A DNA stretch of 64,000 nt, taken from NCBI RefSeq assembly GCF_011751885.2, contig NZ_CP061771.1, positions 3,162,001 through 3,226,000 of the forward strand, read 5' to 3'. Shown here piece by piece: positions 9,499 to 19,514 of the stretch. The position numbers and the translations under genes are program-made. The notes beneath the pieces were generated by a model. It did no database searches, was not told the DNA's origin, and saw only the letters and a list, made by a program, of their open reading frames with translations. Numbering within the stretch: the stretch's first letter is position 1; each line of letters starts with the position of its first letter. This DNA comes from Salinibacterium sp. ZJ450 (GTDB lineage Bacteria; Actinomycetota; Actinomycetes; Actinomycetales; Microbacteriaceae).

Positions 9499-10640
9499 CG
9501 GATGTGCTCCAGCAGGCTGCGCCCGACGATGACCTTCATGATCTCGTTCGTCCCTTCCAGGATCTGGTGCACCCGCAGGTCACGGACCACACGCTCGATG
9601 CCGTACTCCTGCAGGTAGCCGTATCCGCCGTGCAATTGCAGGGCGGCGTTGGCCACCTCAAACGCGGCATCCGTCGCGAATCGCTTCGCGAGTGCGCAGG
9701 CGACGGCCACGTCGGAATCTCCGTCGTCCATCATCGAGGCAGCCCGCTGCAGCAGCGCCCTGGCCGCCTGCAGGTTGGTCTCCATATCGGCGAGCGTGAA
9801 CACGACGGACTGGTTCGCGGACAGGGGCGCACCGAAGGCGTGGCGCTCCTGCACGTAACGCGCGGCGCGGTCCAACGCCCACTGGGCACCGCCCAGGGAG
9901 CAGGCACCCATGTTCACGCGCCCGCCGTTGAGGCCCTTCATGGCGATGCCGAAGCCGTCGCCCTCTTCGCCGAGCCGGTTCGAGACGGGAACCCGCACAT
10001 CGTCGAAGATGACCTGTCGCGTGGGCTGCGCGTTCCAGCCCATCTTCTTCTCGTTGGGTCCGAAGCTGAGCCCCTCGGCGCCGGCGGGGACGACGATCGC
10101 ACTGATCCCGCGGGGACCGTCCGCCCCTGTTCGAGCCATCACGATGTAGACCGCGGACGAACCCGCACCCGAGATGAACTGCTTAGTGCCGTTGATCACA
10201 TACTCGTCGCCCTCACGCCGTGCCGACGTGGTGATCGCGGCGGCGTCGGAGCCCGCACCCGGCTCGGTGAGGCAGTAGCTGCCGAGGTCGGCCATGGTCA
10301 CGAGAGACGGAACCCACCGGTGCCGCTGCTCGTCGTTGCCGAAGGTATCGATCATCCACGCCACCATGTTGTGGATCGAGATGTACGCCGCGACCGTCGT
10401 GTCGCCCTTGGCGAGTTCCTCGAAGATCGCGACCGCGTCAAGCCGCGAGAGGCCGGAGCCCCCGACATCCTCCTTGACGTAGATGCCGCCAAGGCCGAGC
10501 TCGCCGGCGTTGCGGAGAGTATCTACCGGGAAGAACTTCTCGGCATCCCGCTCGGCGGCATACGGCGCCAGCTCGCTCTCGGCGAAGTCGCGTACCGCTT
10601 CTACGAGCGCCGCCTGCTCCTCAGTCTGGGTAGTGAACAT
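9495..10640 (-). CDS. Acyl-CoA dehydrogenase, probably isobutyryl-CoA type
   Basis: 381-residue FAD acyl-CoA dehydrogenase. YCLTEPGAGSDAAAITTSA is the FAD/substrate signature, and FGAPLSANQSVVFTLADM and LQLHGGYGYLQEYGIER follow in the C-terminal domain. Glu362 in QILEGTNEIMK is at the usual catalytic-base position for short-chain enzymes. Its place between mmsA and the 3-hydroxyisobutyryl-CoA hydrolase makes isobutyryl-CoA the likely substrate (inference). Electrons should go to ETF encoded 5 kb away. It starts nine bases after the mmsA stop. Confidence 0.92.
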   Translation of the reverse strand: MFTTQTEEQAALVEAVRDFAESELAPYAAERDAEKFFPVDTLRNAGELGLGGIYVKEDVGGSGLSRLDAVAIFEELAKGDTTVAAYISIHNMVAWMIDTFGNDEQRHRWVPSLVTMADLGSYCLTEPGAGSDAAAITTSARREGDEYVINGTKQFISGAGSSAVYIVMARTGADGPRGISAIVVPAGAEGLSFGPNEKKMGWNAQPTRQVIFDDVRVPVSNRLGEEGDGFGIAMKGLNGGRVNMGACSLGGAQWALDRAARYVQERHAFGAPLSANQSVVFTLADMETNLQAARALLQRAASMMDDGDSDVAVACALAKRFATDAAFEVANAALQLHGGYGYLQEYGIERVVRDLRVHQILEGTNEIMKVIVGRSLLEHIR

Positions 10641-10649
10641 CGTGGTTCC

Positions 10650-12173
10650 TCAGTGCATCGTCGGGATGACGAAGCTGGTGCCGTCCTTGATGCCGGAGGG
10701 CCAGCGGGACGTCACCGTCTTGGTCTTTGTGTAGAACCGGAACGAGTCGGGACCGTGCTGGTTGAGGTCGCCGAAGCCAGACTTCTTCCAGCCGCCGAAC
10801 GTGTGGTACGCGATGGGCACCGGAATAGGCACGTTGACACCGACCATTCCCGTGTTGACGCGGGCGCTGAAGTCGCGCGCGGTGTCGCCGTCGCGCGTAT
10901 AGATGGAGACACCGTTTCCGTACTTGTGCTCGGACGGCAGGCGCAGTGCCTCTTCGTACGTGTCGACGCGAGTGATGATGAGCACCGGCCCGAAGACCTC
11001 TTCCTGGTAGATGCTCATGTCGGTGGTGACGTTGTCGAAGAGGGTCGGGCCGAGGTAGAAGCCGTTCTCGTATCCTTCGACCACGTGGCCGCGGCCGTCG
11101 GCGAGCAGCTCGGCGCCTTCGTCGATTCCGGCCTGAATGGCGGCCGACACTCGGGTGACGGCGTCGGCGTTGATCAGGGGTCCGTAGTCGGCGTTCTCGT
11201 CGTGGGAGTGGCCGATCTTCAGGCCCTTGACCCGCTCGGCGAGCTTCGCGGCGAGCGCGTCGCCCGTCTCTTTGCCCACGGGAACCGCCACAGAAATGGC
11301 CATGCAGCGTTCTCCGGCCGAGCCGTAGCCAGCGCCGATCAGGGCATCGGCCACCTGGTCGAGGTCGGCATCCGGCATCACGATCATGTGGTTCTTCGCG
11401 CCGCCGAAGCACTGGGCGCGCTTGCCATGGGCAGCGGCCGTCTCGTAGATGTACTGGGCGATCGGGGTCGAGCCGACGAAGCCGATCGCCTTGACGCGGT
11501 CGTCGGTGAGCAACACGTCGACGGCCGTCTTGTCGCCGTTGACGACATTGAGCACTCCGGCGGGCAAGCCGGCCTCAAGGAAGAGCTCGGCGATCCGCAG
11601 CGGCACGGAAGGGTCGCGCTCGGACGGCTTGAGGATGAAGGAGTTGCCTGCCGCGAGGGCCGGACCCATCTTCCACAGCGGAATCATGGCCGGGAAGTTG
11701 AAGGGGGTGATGCCCGCGACGACACCGAGCGGCTGGCGCATCGAGTACACGTCAATTCCGGTGCCTGCGCTAGTGGTGTACTCGCCCTTGAGCAGGTGGG
11801 GTCCGCCGGCGGCGAACTCGATGACCTCGATGCCGCGTTGGATGTCGCCCTTCGCGTCGGCGATGGTCTTGCCGTGTTCGGATGAGAGCAGTCGGGCGAG
11901 GGAGTCCATGTCGCGGTCGACGAGCTGAAGGAACTTCAGTAGCACGCGGGCGCGGCGCTGCGGGTTCCAGGCACCCCACTCGAGCTGTGCCTCCTCGGCG
12001 TTGGCGATTGCGGCCCCAACCTCTGCCGCGCTCGCGAGCGGGACGGTGGCCTGCACCTCACCGGTGCTGGGGTCGTAGACGTCACTGAATCGCCCGGACG
12101 TTCCGGCGACGTGGCGGCCACCAACGAAGTGGGTGAGTTCGCGGGTCTTGGTTTCTGTCAGCTGGGTGGTCAT
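10650..12173 (-). CDS. mmsA: Methylmalonate-semialdehyde dehydrogenase (CoA-acylating)
   Basis: 507-residue aldehyde dehydrogenase that converts methylmalonate semialdehyde to propionyl-CoA and CO2 with NAD and CoA. Catalytic Cys290 is in GYGSAGERCMAIS. The position that holds the general-base Glu in most aldehyde dehydrogenases is replaced in GGAKNHMIVMPDAD, a hallmark of the MmsA subfamily. TPFNFPAMIPLWK and GGWKKSGFGD are also family signatures. It is first in the valine operon mmsA-acd-hydrolase-mmsB-thiolase-hydratase. Confidence 0.95.
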   Translation of the reverse strand: MTTQLTETKTRELTHFVGGRHVAGTSGRFSDVYDPSTGEVQATVPLASAAEVGAAIANAEEAQLEWGAWNPQRRARVLLKFLQLVDRDMDSLARLLSSEHGKTIADAKGDIQRGIEVIEFAAGGPHLLKGEYTTSAGTGIDVYSMRQPLGVVAGITPFNFPAMIPLWKMGPALAAGNSFILKPSERDPSVPLRIAELFLEAGLPAGVLNVVNGDKTAVDVLLTDDRVKAIGFVGSTPIAQYIYETAAAHGKRAQCFGGAKNHMIVMPDADLDQVADALIGAGYGSAGERCMAISVAVPVGKETGDALAAKLAERVKGLKIGHSHDENADYGPLINADAVTRVSAAIQAGIDEGAELLADGRGHVVEGYENGFYLGPTLFDNVTTDMSIYQEEVFGPVLIITRVDTYEEALRLPSEHKYGNGVSIYTRDGDTARDFSARVNTGMVGVNVPIPVPIAYHTFGGWKKSGFGDLNQHGPDSFRFYTKTKTVTSRWPSGIKDGTSFVIPTMH

Positions 12174-12256
12174 GGTGTCCTTTCGCGGTGCACGTTCTCA
12201 AAATTATATTTGGACCTGCAAGTAATTACTAGGTACCGCAAGTAGTTTTTGGTTCG
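12174..12256 (-). promoter_or_regulatory. mmsA operon promoter region with repeated GCAAGTA elements
   Basis: This 83-base AT-rich gap lies ahead of mmsA. A perfect TATAAT on the minus strand lies at 12203-12208, a good -10 candidate; no clear -35 box is seen. Upstream of it, GCAAGTAAT (12218-12226) and GCAAGTAGT (12238-12246) form direct repeats exactly 20 bases apart. The 10-base palindrome AGTAATTACT occupies 12221-12230. The arrangement suggests a regulator on one face of the helix. Confidence 0.5.
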
Positions 12257-13018
12257 TCAGGATGCGCGGGCGAGGAAGGCCGCGCGAAGGCGCTGGGAGT
12301 CCAGCGTCGAGGCGAGCTGCGCGATGGTGTCGCGCTCATCGTCAAGGTGTTCGCGGTAGCCAGGCAGCCAACTGGCGGCCAGCAGCCGCTTGGATGCAGC
12401 TCGGGCGGCGGGCGGCATGCCGGCTACCTTTTCCGCGGCGCGCACCGCCGTGGCTCCGACTTGCTCGGTCGGCTCGACGGCGTTGACGACGCCCCAGTCG
12501 CGTGCCGTTGCGGCATCGAGGGGCCGTCCGAACATCGCGAATTCGGTCGCCCTCATAGAGCCGACGATTCGTGGGAGCAGGTAGGACGAACCGCAGTCGG
12601 GGCTGAGCCCGACCTTCGAATAGGCACTGACAAAGGTCGCGGTCTCGGCCGCCACGACGTAGTCGGAGTTCAGCACGATGCCGAACCCGCCACCGGCGGC
12701 AGCACCGTGCACAGCGCTGATGACGACGGTGTCGGATGCGGCGAGCGTGAGCATGGCCTCGTGCACCGTTCCGGCTAGTTCACGCACATAGTCCGCGGGC
12801 GATTCGGCAGCGGACATCGCCGCGACGTCGCCGCCCCCGCAGAAGAGGGCGCCGCGGGCGTCGATGAGGATGACGGCGCACGTGTCGTCGGCGCTCAACG
12901 ACCGCGCACTGTCACGCAATGCCCGGGCGAGCTCGAGATCGAGCGCGTTCCCGGCGTCCGGCCGGTTGAGGGTCAAGCGGGCGATCGGACCGTCCCGTTC
13001 GGAGAGGAGCACGCTCAT
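12257..13018 (-). CDS. Crotonase-family protein, PaaG-like
   Basis: 253-residue enoyl-CoA hydratase/isomerase family protein. The oxyanion loops are present (ALFCGGGDVAAMS, HGAAAGGGFGI), but neither classical hydratase glutamate is: GGGFGIV stands where GGGxEL is expected, and SKVGLSPDCGSSYLLPRIVG replaces the PEVGL segment. This SKxGLxPDxG pattern resembles PaaG-type isomerases, where the Asp is catalytic. Isomerase rather than hydratase activity is therefore more likely (inference). It overlaps the upstream SDR by four bases. Confidence 0.8.
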   Translation of the reverse strand: MSVLLSERDGPIARLTLNRPDAGNALDLELARALRDSARSLSADDTCAVILIDARGALFCGGGDVAAMSAAESPADYVRELAGTVHEAMLTLAASDTVVISAVHGAAAGGGFGIVLNSDYVVAAETATFVSAYSKVGLSPDCGSSYLLPRIVGSMRATEFAMFGRPLDAATARDWGVVNAVEPTEQVGATAVRAAEKVAGMPPAARAASKRLLAASWLPGYREHLDDERDTIAQLASTLDSQRLRAAFLARAS

Positions 13019-13773
13019 TGCGGGGCCATCCGCAGCGCCGCGTCCATGCGGATCGTCTCACCGTTGAGGTAGTCGTGGGCGACGATCATCGTCACGAGAT
13101 CGGCGTACTCGTCCGGCCGCGCCAGCCGCGCGGGGAATGGTACCGTCCGTGCCAGCGATGCTCCGACTTCTTCGCCGAGGGATGTCAGCATGGGGGTTGC
13201 CACGATGCCGGGAGCGATGGTGTTCACCCGGATCCCCGACCGGGCCAGGTCACGGGCGGCGGCGATCGTGAGACTCACCACGCCACCCTTCGAGGCGGCA
13301 TACGCGGCCTGCCCGATCTGCCCCTCATAGGCCGCGACCGACGCAGTGTTGATGATCACGCCGCGCTGCCCGTCACCGTCGGCATCCTGCGCGGCCATCA
13401 GCTCGGCGCTCAAGCGCAGCACGTTGAAGGTGCCCACCAGGTTGACCTCGATCGTACGGCGGAACACGTCCAGGTCATGCACGCCACGCGACGACAGGAT
13501 GCGCACCGCCGGTGCGATACCGGCACAGTTGACCACCAGGCGCAGGTCGTGCCCGCTCTCGCGGACCGCCGCCAGAGCAGCCTCCACGTCCGACGGGCTC
13601 GTCACATCGGCGGCGAGGTACCGCACGCCCTCGATCGCCGGAGCCTTTTCCACGCCGGCGGCGAGGTCGAGACCGAACACCTGCGCGCCGTCGGCGGCCA
13701 GACGCGCGGCCGTGGCCGCGCCCAGTCCGGATGCGGCGCCGGTCACTAGTGCGGCTGCGTTGCGGATCTCCAT
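13015..13773 (-). CDS. SDR family dehydrogenase, 3-hydroxyacyl-CoA type II-like
   Basis: 252-residue classical short-chain dehydrogenase. It has TGAASGLGAATA (cofactor loop), NCAGIAP, catalytic Ser in NTASVAAYEG and the Y-A-A-S-K catalytic motif. The AYEGQIGQAAYAASKGGVVS stretch and the acidic LDLA after beta-2 resemble NAD-dependent 2-methyl-3-hydroxybutyryl-CoA or 3-hydroxyacyl-CoA type II dehydrogenases. This fits a role in oxidising a 3-hydroxyacyl-CoA beside the crotonase gene it overlaps by four bases. Confidence 0.82.
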   Translation of the reverse strand: MEIRNAAALVTGAASGLGAATAARLAADGAQVFGLDLAAGVEKAPAIEGVRYLAADVTSPSDVEAALAAVRESGHDLRLVVNCAGIAPAVRILSSRGVHDLDVFRRTIEVNLVGTFNVLRLSAELMAAQDADGDGQRGVIINTASVAAYEGQIGQAAYAASKGGVVSLTIAAARDLARSGIRVNTIAPGIVATPMLTSLGEEVGASLARTVPFPARLARPDEYADLVTMIVAHDYLNGETIRMDAALRMAPQ

Positions 13774-13801
13774 CTGCTGTCTCTCTCTTCGTCTCGGGGT
13801 G

Positions 13802-15593
<1,792 letters not shown>

Positions 15594-15648
15594 CTTCGTC
15601 CTCCATCCAGGCGGATTTCATCCGCGACAAGTCCACTCTATCCTATCA

Positions 15649-15662
15649 ATCCTCTATAGGAT
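15649..15662. promoter_or_regulatory. Candidate IclR operator ATCCT-N4-AGGAT
   Basis: An inverted repeat with 5-base arms (ATCCT/AGGAT) and a 4-base AT-rich centre, within the 96 bases between the iclR stop and the SDR start. It lies 56 bases upstream of the SDR TTG, so it is well placed for control of that operon. IclR proteins commonly bind 12-15 base palindromes; the assignment to the adjacent IclR is inference. Confidence 0.4.
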
Positions 15663-15689
15663 GCACTAGATGGACAGATAGCTCGATGG

Positions 15690-16589
15690 CTACCGTTCAG
15701 GGGTTATCGGCGAGGGCCATTTTCCACCGATACTGCGGGTCACCCGCCGTGCGGCGCCGAGTGCAGTCTCGCCGATCTCGCGAAGCCGGGCCCCACGGAT
15801 ACCGGTCAACCCGGTGAGAGTCATCGCGAAGGCCACTGTGCCTTCCGCGTCGAAGACGGGCACTGCCAGGTTCGCGACATCGTAAACATCGTCCGGCTGG
15901 ATCCCTTCGGAGATGTAGTCCGCGCCCTGCCGCGGGATCGCCTCCAGGAGCCGACGACGGATCCCCTCGCGATCCAGTTCGGTGAGCTCGTCGACGAGCG
16001 CAATGACCTCTTCGGCAGGCTCGTTCGCCAGACCCACGACATAGCCGTCCTCGCGCACTCGCTCCAGCGACGCAAAGATTCGCTCGCGCAGGAGAACCGC
16101 AGACTCATCTTCGCCCGGCTGGCCGAGCCAGCGGTCGATTTCTGCCCTCGATGACCACGCAACGAACACCTGGCCGAACGGGGGCAGCATCGGGATCCGC
16201 TGCCCCACCCACGCCTCCCGTGACTTTGCACCGGGATGACCCTCGATCGCGACGAACAGGATCTCACCGGAGGTGGCCACGGTGCCGACGCACTCGTTGC
16301 CGAGATTGGCGAGTTCGCGCATCTCATCTGCCGCAGCTTCAATCGCTGGGTGTTGCAGCGCCGCAGCATGCCCGAGCGCCACACCCGCCGGGCCGAGCGT
16401 GTACGTCTTGCGCCGCGGATGCCGCGTCACATAGCCGGCGTCGGACAGAGCGAGAAGAAGGGCAGAGAGGGATGCCGCGTTCACATCGAGGGCGTCGCAG
16501 AGGTCCGAGAGTGTGAACGAGACGCCAGGGTGCGCAGTCAGATAGTTCAGGGTGGACATCGCTCTCACGACCGCAGGAGCTGGCTTCAT
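15690..16589 (-). CDS. IclR-family transcriptional regulator
   Basis: 299 residues. The N-terminal winged helix-turn-helix (ALDVNAASLSALLLALSDAGYV) is followed by an effector domain containing WVGQRIPMLPPFGQVFVAW and, near the end, a VPVFDAEGTVAFAMTLTGL strand. A GTG two codons upstream (16595) is an alternative start; no strong ribosome-binding site separates them. It sits between the SDR/NMO-like operon (same strand, downstream) and a divergent flavin reductase gene 145 bases away. It could regulate both. Confidence 0.9.
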   Translation of the reverse strand: MKPAPAVVRAMSTLNYLTAHPGVSFTLSDLCDALDVNAASLSALLLALSDAGYVTRHPRRKTYTLGPAGVALGHAAALQHPAIEAAADEMRELANLGNECVGTVATSGEILFVAIEGHPGAKSREAWVGQRIPMLPPFGQVFVAWSSRAEIDRWLGQPGEDESAVLLRERIFASLERVREDGYVVGLANEPAEEVIALVDELTELDREGIRRRLLEAIPRQGADYISEGIQPDDVYDVANLAVPVFDAEGTVAFAMTLTGLTGIRGARLREIGETALGAARRVTRSIGGKWPSPITPER

Positions 16590-16734
16590 CGACACGCCAC
16601 TGAGCGTACCGGCACCTCGACCCGCAAGATCGCAGCCGTGGATCGAGTTGGTACGGTGGTCCGGATCCCGCTAGCGCGGATCGATCTGACATCCTGCCGG
16701 ATGGACAGGAACGGACGTAGACGAAGGAGTCGTT

Positions 16735-17913
16735 GTGTTGAATGGACCCCAGGGCGGCGAGATCTCGCCGCGGCATTTTCGGGATGTGCTCGGACACTTC
16801 CCGACCGGCGTGGCCGTCATCACCGCCCTCGACGGCGACGGTGCGCCAATCGGCATGGCTGTCGGCTCATTCGCATCGGTCTCCCTGGACCCTCCGATGG
16901 TGGCGTTCCTTCCCGATCGGGGATCCTCGACCTTTCCGGTGATTCGGGACGCCGGCCGGTTCTGCGTGAATGTGCTCGCGGGAGGCCAGGAGGACCTCTG
17001 CCGCATCTTCGCGACGAGGGGAGCAGATCGCTTCGGCTCAGTCGACTGGCGTCCTGCGCCGCACACCGGCTCGCCCGTGCTCGATGGAGCAGTCGCGTGG
17101 ATCGACTGTGAACTCGGCGACGTACACGAGGCCGGCGACCACTACATCGTCATCGGGAAGGTACTCGGGCTCGAGATTCAAACTCCCACCCTGCCCTTGC
17201 TGTTCTTCCAGGGCGGGTACGGCACCTTCGCCCCGCGCTCCCTGGTCATGGCCTCTCGTGGCCGCCCGAGCGAGGCAGTTCGTATGGCAGAGGCCGCACG
17301 GGAAGACCTGGAACAACTCGCGGCCGACGTGGGCCTGGAGTGCCGGGTCATTGCGCGCGAGGCGGACGGTCTCGTCATCGTGGCAACTGCCGGCCACGCC
17401 GGCGGTGCCGATCCGGTCGGTGCGGTTCTGCCGTTCTTCCCCCCGTTCGGCGGCACCATCGCGGCCTGGGGCGTGCCGGAGCTGCGAGCCGAGTGGTATG
17501 ACGGCTTCCCGGCAGAGCTTGGCAGCGAGCAGCGGGCGGAGTTCGACGCGGACCTGGACCGGATCCGCAAGCGCGGGTGGACACTCACGTTCCGCAGCGA
17601 CGCCGCGACCGAAGCAGAGGAACTGGTCGAGGCGATGGCAGAGCACGGACGCACGCCGAGTCTCCAGCGCCGGCTATTCGACGTCGGTACGCAGATGAGG
17701 GGTCTCGATGACCCCACGCTGTTGAACGAGTCAACCGCGAGCGAGGTGCGAACGATCACGGCACCGGTACTCAACGCGAACGGCCCGCTCCTGCACCTGA
17801 CGCTGTACGGGTTCCCGCCGAACGCGTCACTGGAGTTCGTTGAGCACGCCCGCGACGTGCTGGTCACGGCATCCCGAGCACTCAGCGAGCGGTTCGGTGG
17901 CGGGCTCGACTGA
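16735..17913 (+). CDS. Flavin reductase fused to an IclR-type effector domain
   Basis: 392 residues. Residues about 10-165 are an HpaC-like flavin reductase (HFPTGVAVITAL, SFASVSLDPPMVAF, GRFCVNVLAGGQ), which reduces FMN or FAD with NAD(P)H for a two-component monooxygenase. Residues about 178-392 resemble the ligand-binding half of an IclR regulator without its DNA-binding domain. The stretch with LPFFPPFGGTIAAW parallels MLPPFGQVFVAW in the adjacent IclR protein, and the end TAPVLNANGPLLHLTLYGF parallels that protein's last strands. GTG start at 16735, with AAGGAG five bases upstream. The fusion suggests effector-gated reductase activity, as for the MarR-like tail of the Acinetobacter C1 reductase (inference). 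The partner oxygenase is not adjacent; the gene at 33046 is a candidate. Confidence 0.82.
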   Translation: MLNGPQGGEISPRHFRDVLGHFPTGVAVITALDGDGAPIGMAVGSFASVSLDPPMVAFLPDRGSSTFPVIRDAGRFCVNVLAGGQEDLCRIFATRGADRFGSVDWRPAPHTGSPVLDGAVAWIDCELGDVHEAGDHYIVIGKVLGLEIQTPTLPLLFFQGGYGTFAPRSLVMASRGRPSEAVRMAEAAREDLEQLAADVGLECRVIAREADGLVIVATAGHAGGADPVGAVLPFFPPFGGTIAAWGVPELRAEWYDGFPAELGSEQRAEFDADLDRIRKRGWTLTFRSDAATEAEELVEAMAEHGRTPSLQRRLFDVGTQMRGLDDPTLLNESTASEVRTITAPVLNANGPLLHLTLYGFPPNASLEFVEHARDVLVTASRALSERFGGGLD

Positions 17914-17917
17914 AACG

Positions 17918-18826
17918 TCAGGTGTAGGCGACGGTGACCGTTTCCCGAAGCAGTCCCGCGACCTGCTTGGCCGCCACCGAGAGTCGGCGCGCGTCTGAGT
18001 ACACGATGCCGTAGTTCGCATCGGCCTGAGGCGCGACGTCGATATCAAGTCGGTGCAAGCCGAGTTCCGGGCGCACTATGACGAAGAGTTCGGTCGCCAG
18101 AAGAACCGCATCCGTCCGCCGGACGAGATCCGCGAGAAGGTCGTAATCGTCCAGGACGAACGCCGGAGCGGCAAAGCCGTGTCGCTCGACATCGGCACCG
18201 ACGGAAGTATCCCGCGCGAACGTGCCGGCGACCACAGGACAGCGCTCCCGAAGTTCCACATCACCCGGCGATTCGAGCAATGGGTGACCTTCGCGCACCA
18301 GTAGTGCCAACCGTGAACGCGCTCGAACCGGATCGATCCGCAGCCCGTCCTCGCCGGAGAATCCACGCGACTCCCGCGGCACACCGCCCACGTAGAAGTC
18401 GAGCTCGCCGGCTTCGAGCATGTACCGCAGTTCGCTGTTCGATCCGACCTTGACCCGGATGGGGAAGAGCGCAGAGAGCTGGAGCATACCCTCGAGGATC
18501 CGCGGGAGGAACAGCGTCGCGGAGATCGGCCCCATGCCGACGTTCACGGCGGCATCCCGTCCGGCGCTGATGTCGCGAAGGTCGCGTTCGACGGACGCGG
18601 CGTGGCGCACCAGCTGCTCCGCCTGGGCGATGAATCGCGTTCCCTCAGCTGTCAGCTTCGCGCCAGAGCGCCCGCGTTCGAACAGTCTGATGCCGAACTC
18701 GGACTCGAGGGACTGGATGCTGCGGGTGAGTGCGGACTGCGACATGTGCAGGGTGAGCGCGGCAGCACCGAACGTCCCGTGTTCCGCGATCGCAACCGCG
18801 TGGTTGAGTCGAGTGACGTCGAGCAT
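17918..18826 (-). CDS. LysR-family transcriptional regulator
   Basis: 302 residues. The N-terminal helix-turn-helix is textbook (FGAAALTLHMSQSALTRSIQSLE, then GIRLFERGRSGAKLT), followed by a periplasmic-binding-fold effector domain. It is convergent with the fused flavin reductase gene (4 bases apart) and divergent from the small flavin reductase at 18963. LysR proteins usually act on a divergent neighbour, so the 18963 gene is the most likely target. The 136-base spacer contains TTACTTGCA, which also occurs inverted ahead of mmsA. Confidence 0.9.
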   Translation of the reverse strand: MLDVTRLNHAVAIAEHGTFGAAALTLHMSQSALTRSIQSLESEFGIRLFERGRSGAKLTAEGTRFIAQAEQLVRHAASVERDLRDISAGRDAAVNVGMGPISATLFLPRILEGMLQLSALFPIRVKVGSNSELRYMLEAGELDFYVGGVPRESRGFSGEDGLRIDPVRARSRLALLVREGHPLLESPGDVELRERCPVVAGTFARDTSVGADVERHGFAAPAFVLDDYDLLADLVRRTDAVLLATELFVIVRPELGLHRLDIDVAPQADANYGIVYSDARRLSVAAKQVAGLLRETVTVAYT

Positions 18827-18962
18827 TATTTTTTCCTTGCAGTTTTCGCATGTTAGGTAGCTTTACTTGCACTTTACACACCATGCTCGGCGTCCGACGA
18901 TGGTGAGAAGCAACTTCGGCAGGAGCGATCCGCGCCGACCTGAAGACACTGGAGTCTGACCC

Positions 18963-19463
18963 ATGACAATGACCGAAACTGCCCCGACGCTTCTGCTGCA
19001 AGACGCCTTCCGCATGGCGATGGGAAACGTCGCGACCCCGGTCTCCATCGTGACCGCATACGAGGACGGCATGCCGCACGGCACGACAGTGAGCGCGTTC
19101 GCATCGCTGTCAATGAACCCGCCGATGATCCTCGTCTCGCTCGATCGTCGCTCGGAGCTGCTCGAGATCGTGCGCCGGGTCGGTACTTTCGGCGTGAACG
19201 TTCTCGGCGCGCACCAAAGCGCGACGGCATCCGTGTTCGCCCGCAAAGGCGTTGACCGGTTCGCGGACGTGGACTGGGCACTGGATGCGGGTGCACCCCG
19301 GCTGGACGGTTCGTCCGGCTGGGTCGCGTGCGAGCTGCACACCCTGGTTGACGGTGGCGATCATGAGATTGCGATCGGCACGGTGTTGCGGGCCGAGCAC
19401 GCCGACGTGGCCCCGTTGACCTATCACCAGCGCCTGTTCGGCACCCACCTCGCTCACGACTGA
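18963..19463 (+). CDS. Flavin reductase family protein
   Basis: 166-residue stand-alone flavin reductase (flavin_reduct domain), with GNVATPVSIVTAY, TVSAFASLSMNPPMILVSLD and GTFGVNVLGAHQ. It provides reduced flavin to a two-component monooxygenase. GGAG lies about ten bases before the ATG. It is divergent from the LysR gene and ends just before a strong hairpin. It is a shorter relative of the reductase half of the 16735 fusion, so the island has two reductases for perhaps one oxygenase. Confidence 0.88.
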   Translation: MTMTETAPTLLLQDAFRMAMGNVATPVSIVTAYEDGMPHGTTVSAFASLSMNPPMILVSLDRRSELLEIVRRVGTFGVNVLGAHQSATASVFARKGVDRFADVDWALDAGAPRLDGSSGWVACELHTLVDGGDHEIAIGTVLRAEHADVAPLTYHQRLFGTHLAHD

Positions 19464-19469
19464 GCTGGT

Positions 19470-19504
19470 TGATCCGGCTGGCACACCGTGCGCCAGCCGG
19501 ATCA
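19470..19504. terminator. Strong bidirectional hairpin between convergent genes
   Basis: A perfect 13-base stem (TGATCCGGCTGGC at 19470-19482 and its complement at 19492-19504) with a 9-base loop occupies the 51-base gap between the flavin reductase stop and the ADH stop. There is no T-run, as often in high-GC genomes. It should end transcription from both sides. Confidence 0.75.
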
Positions 19505-19514
19505 GGATCGCGAG

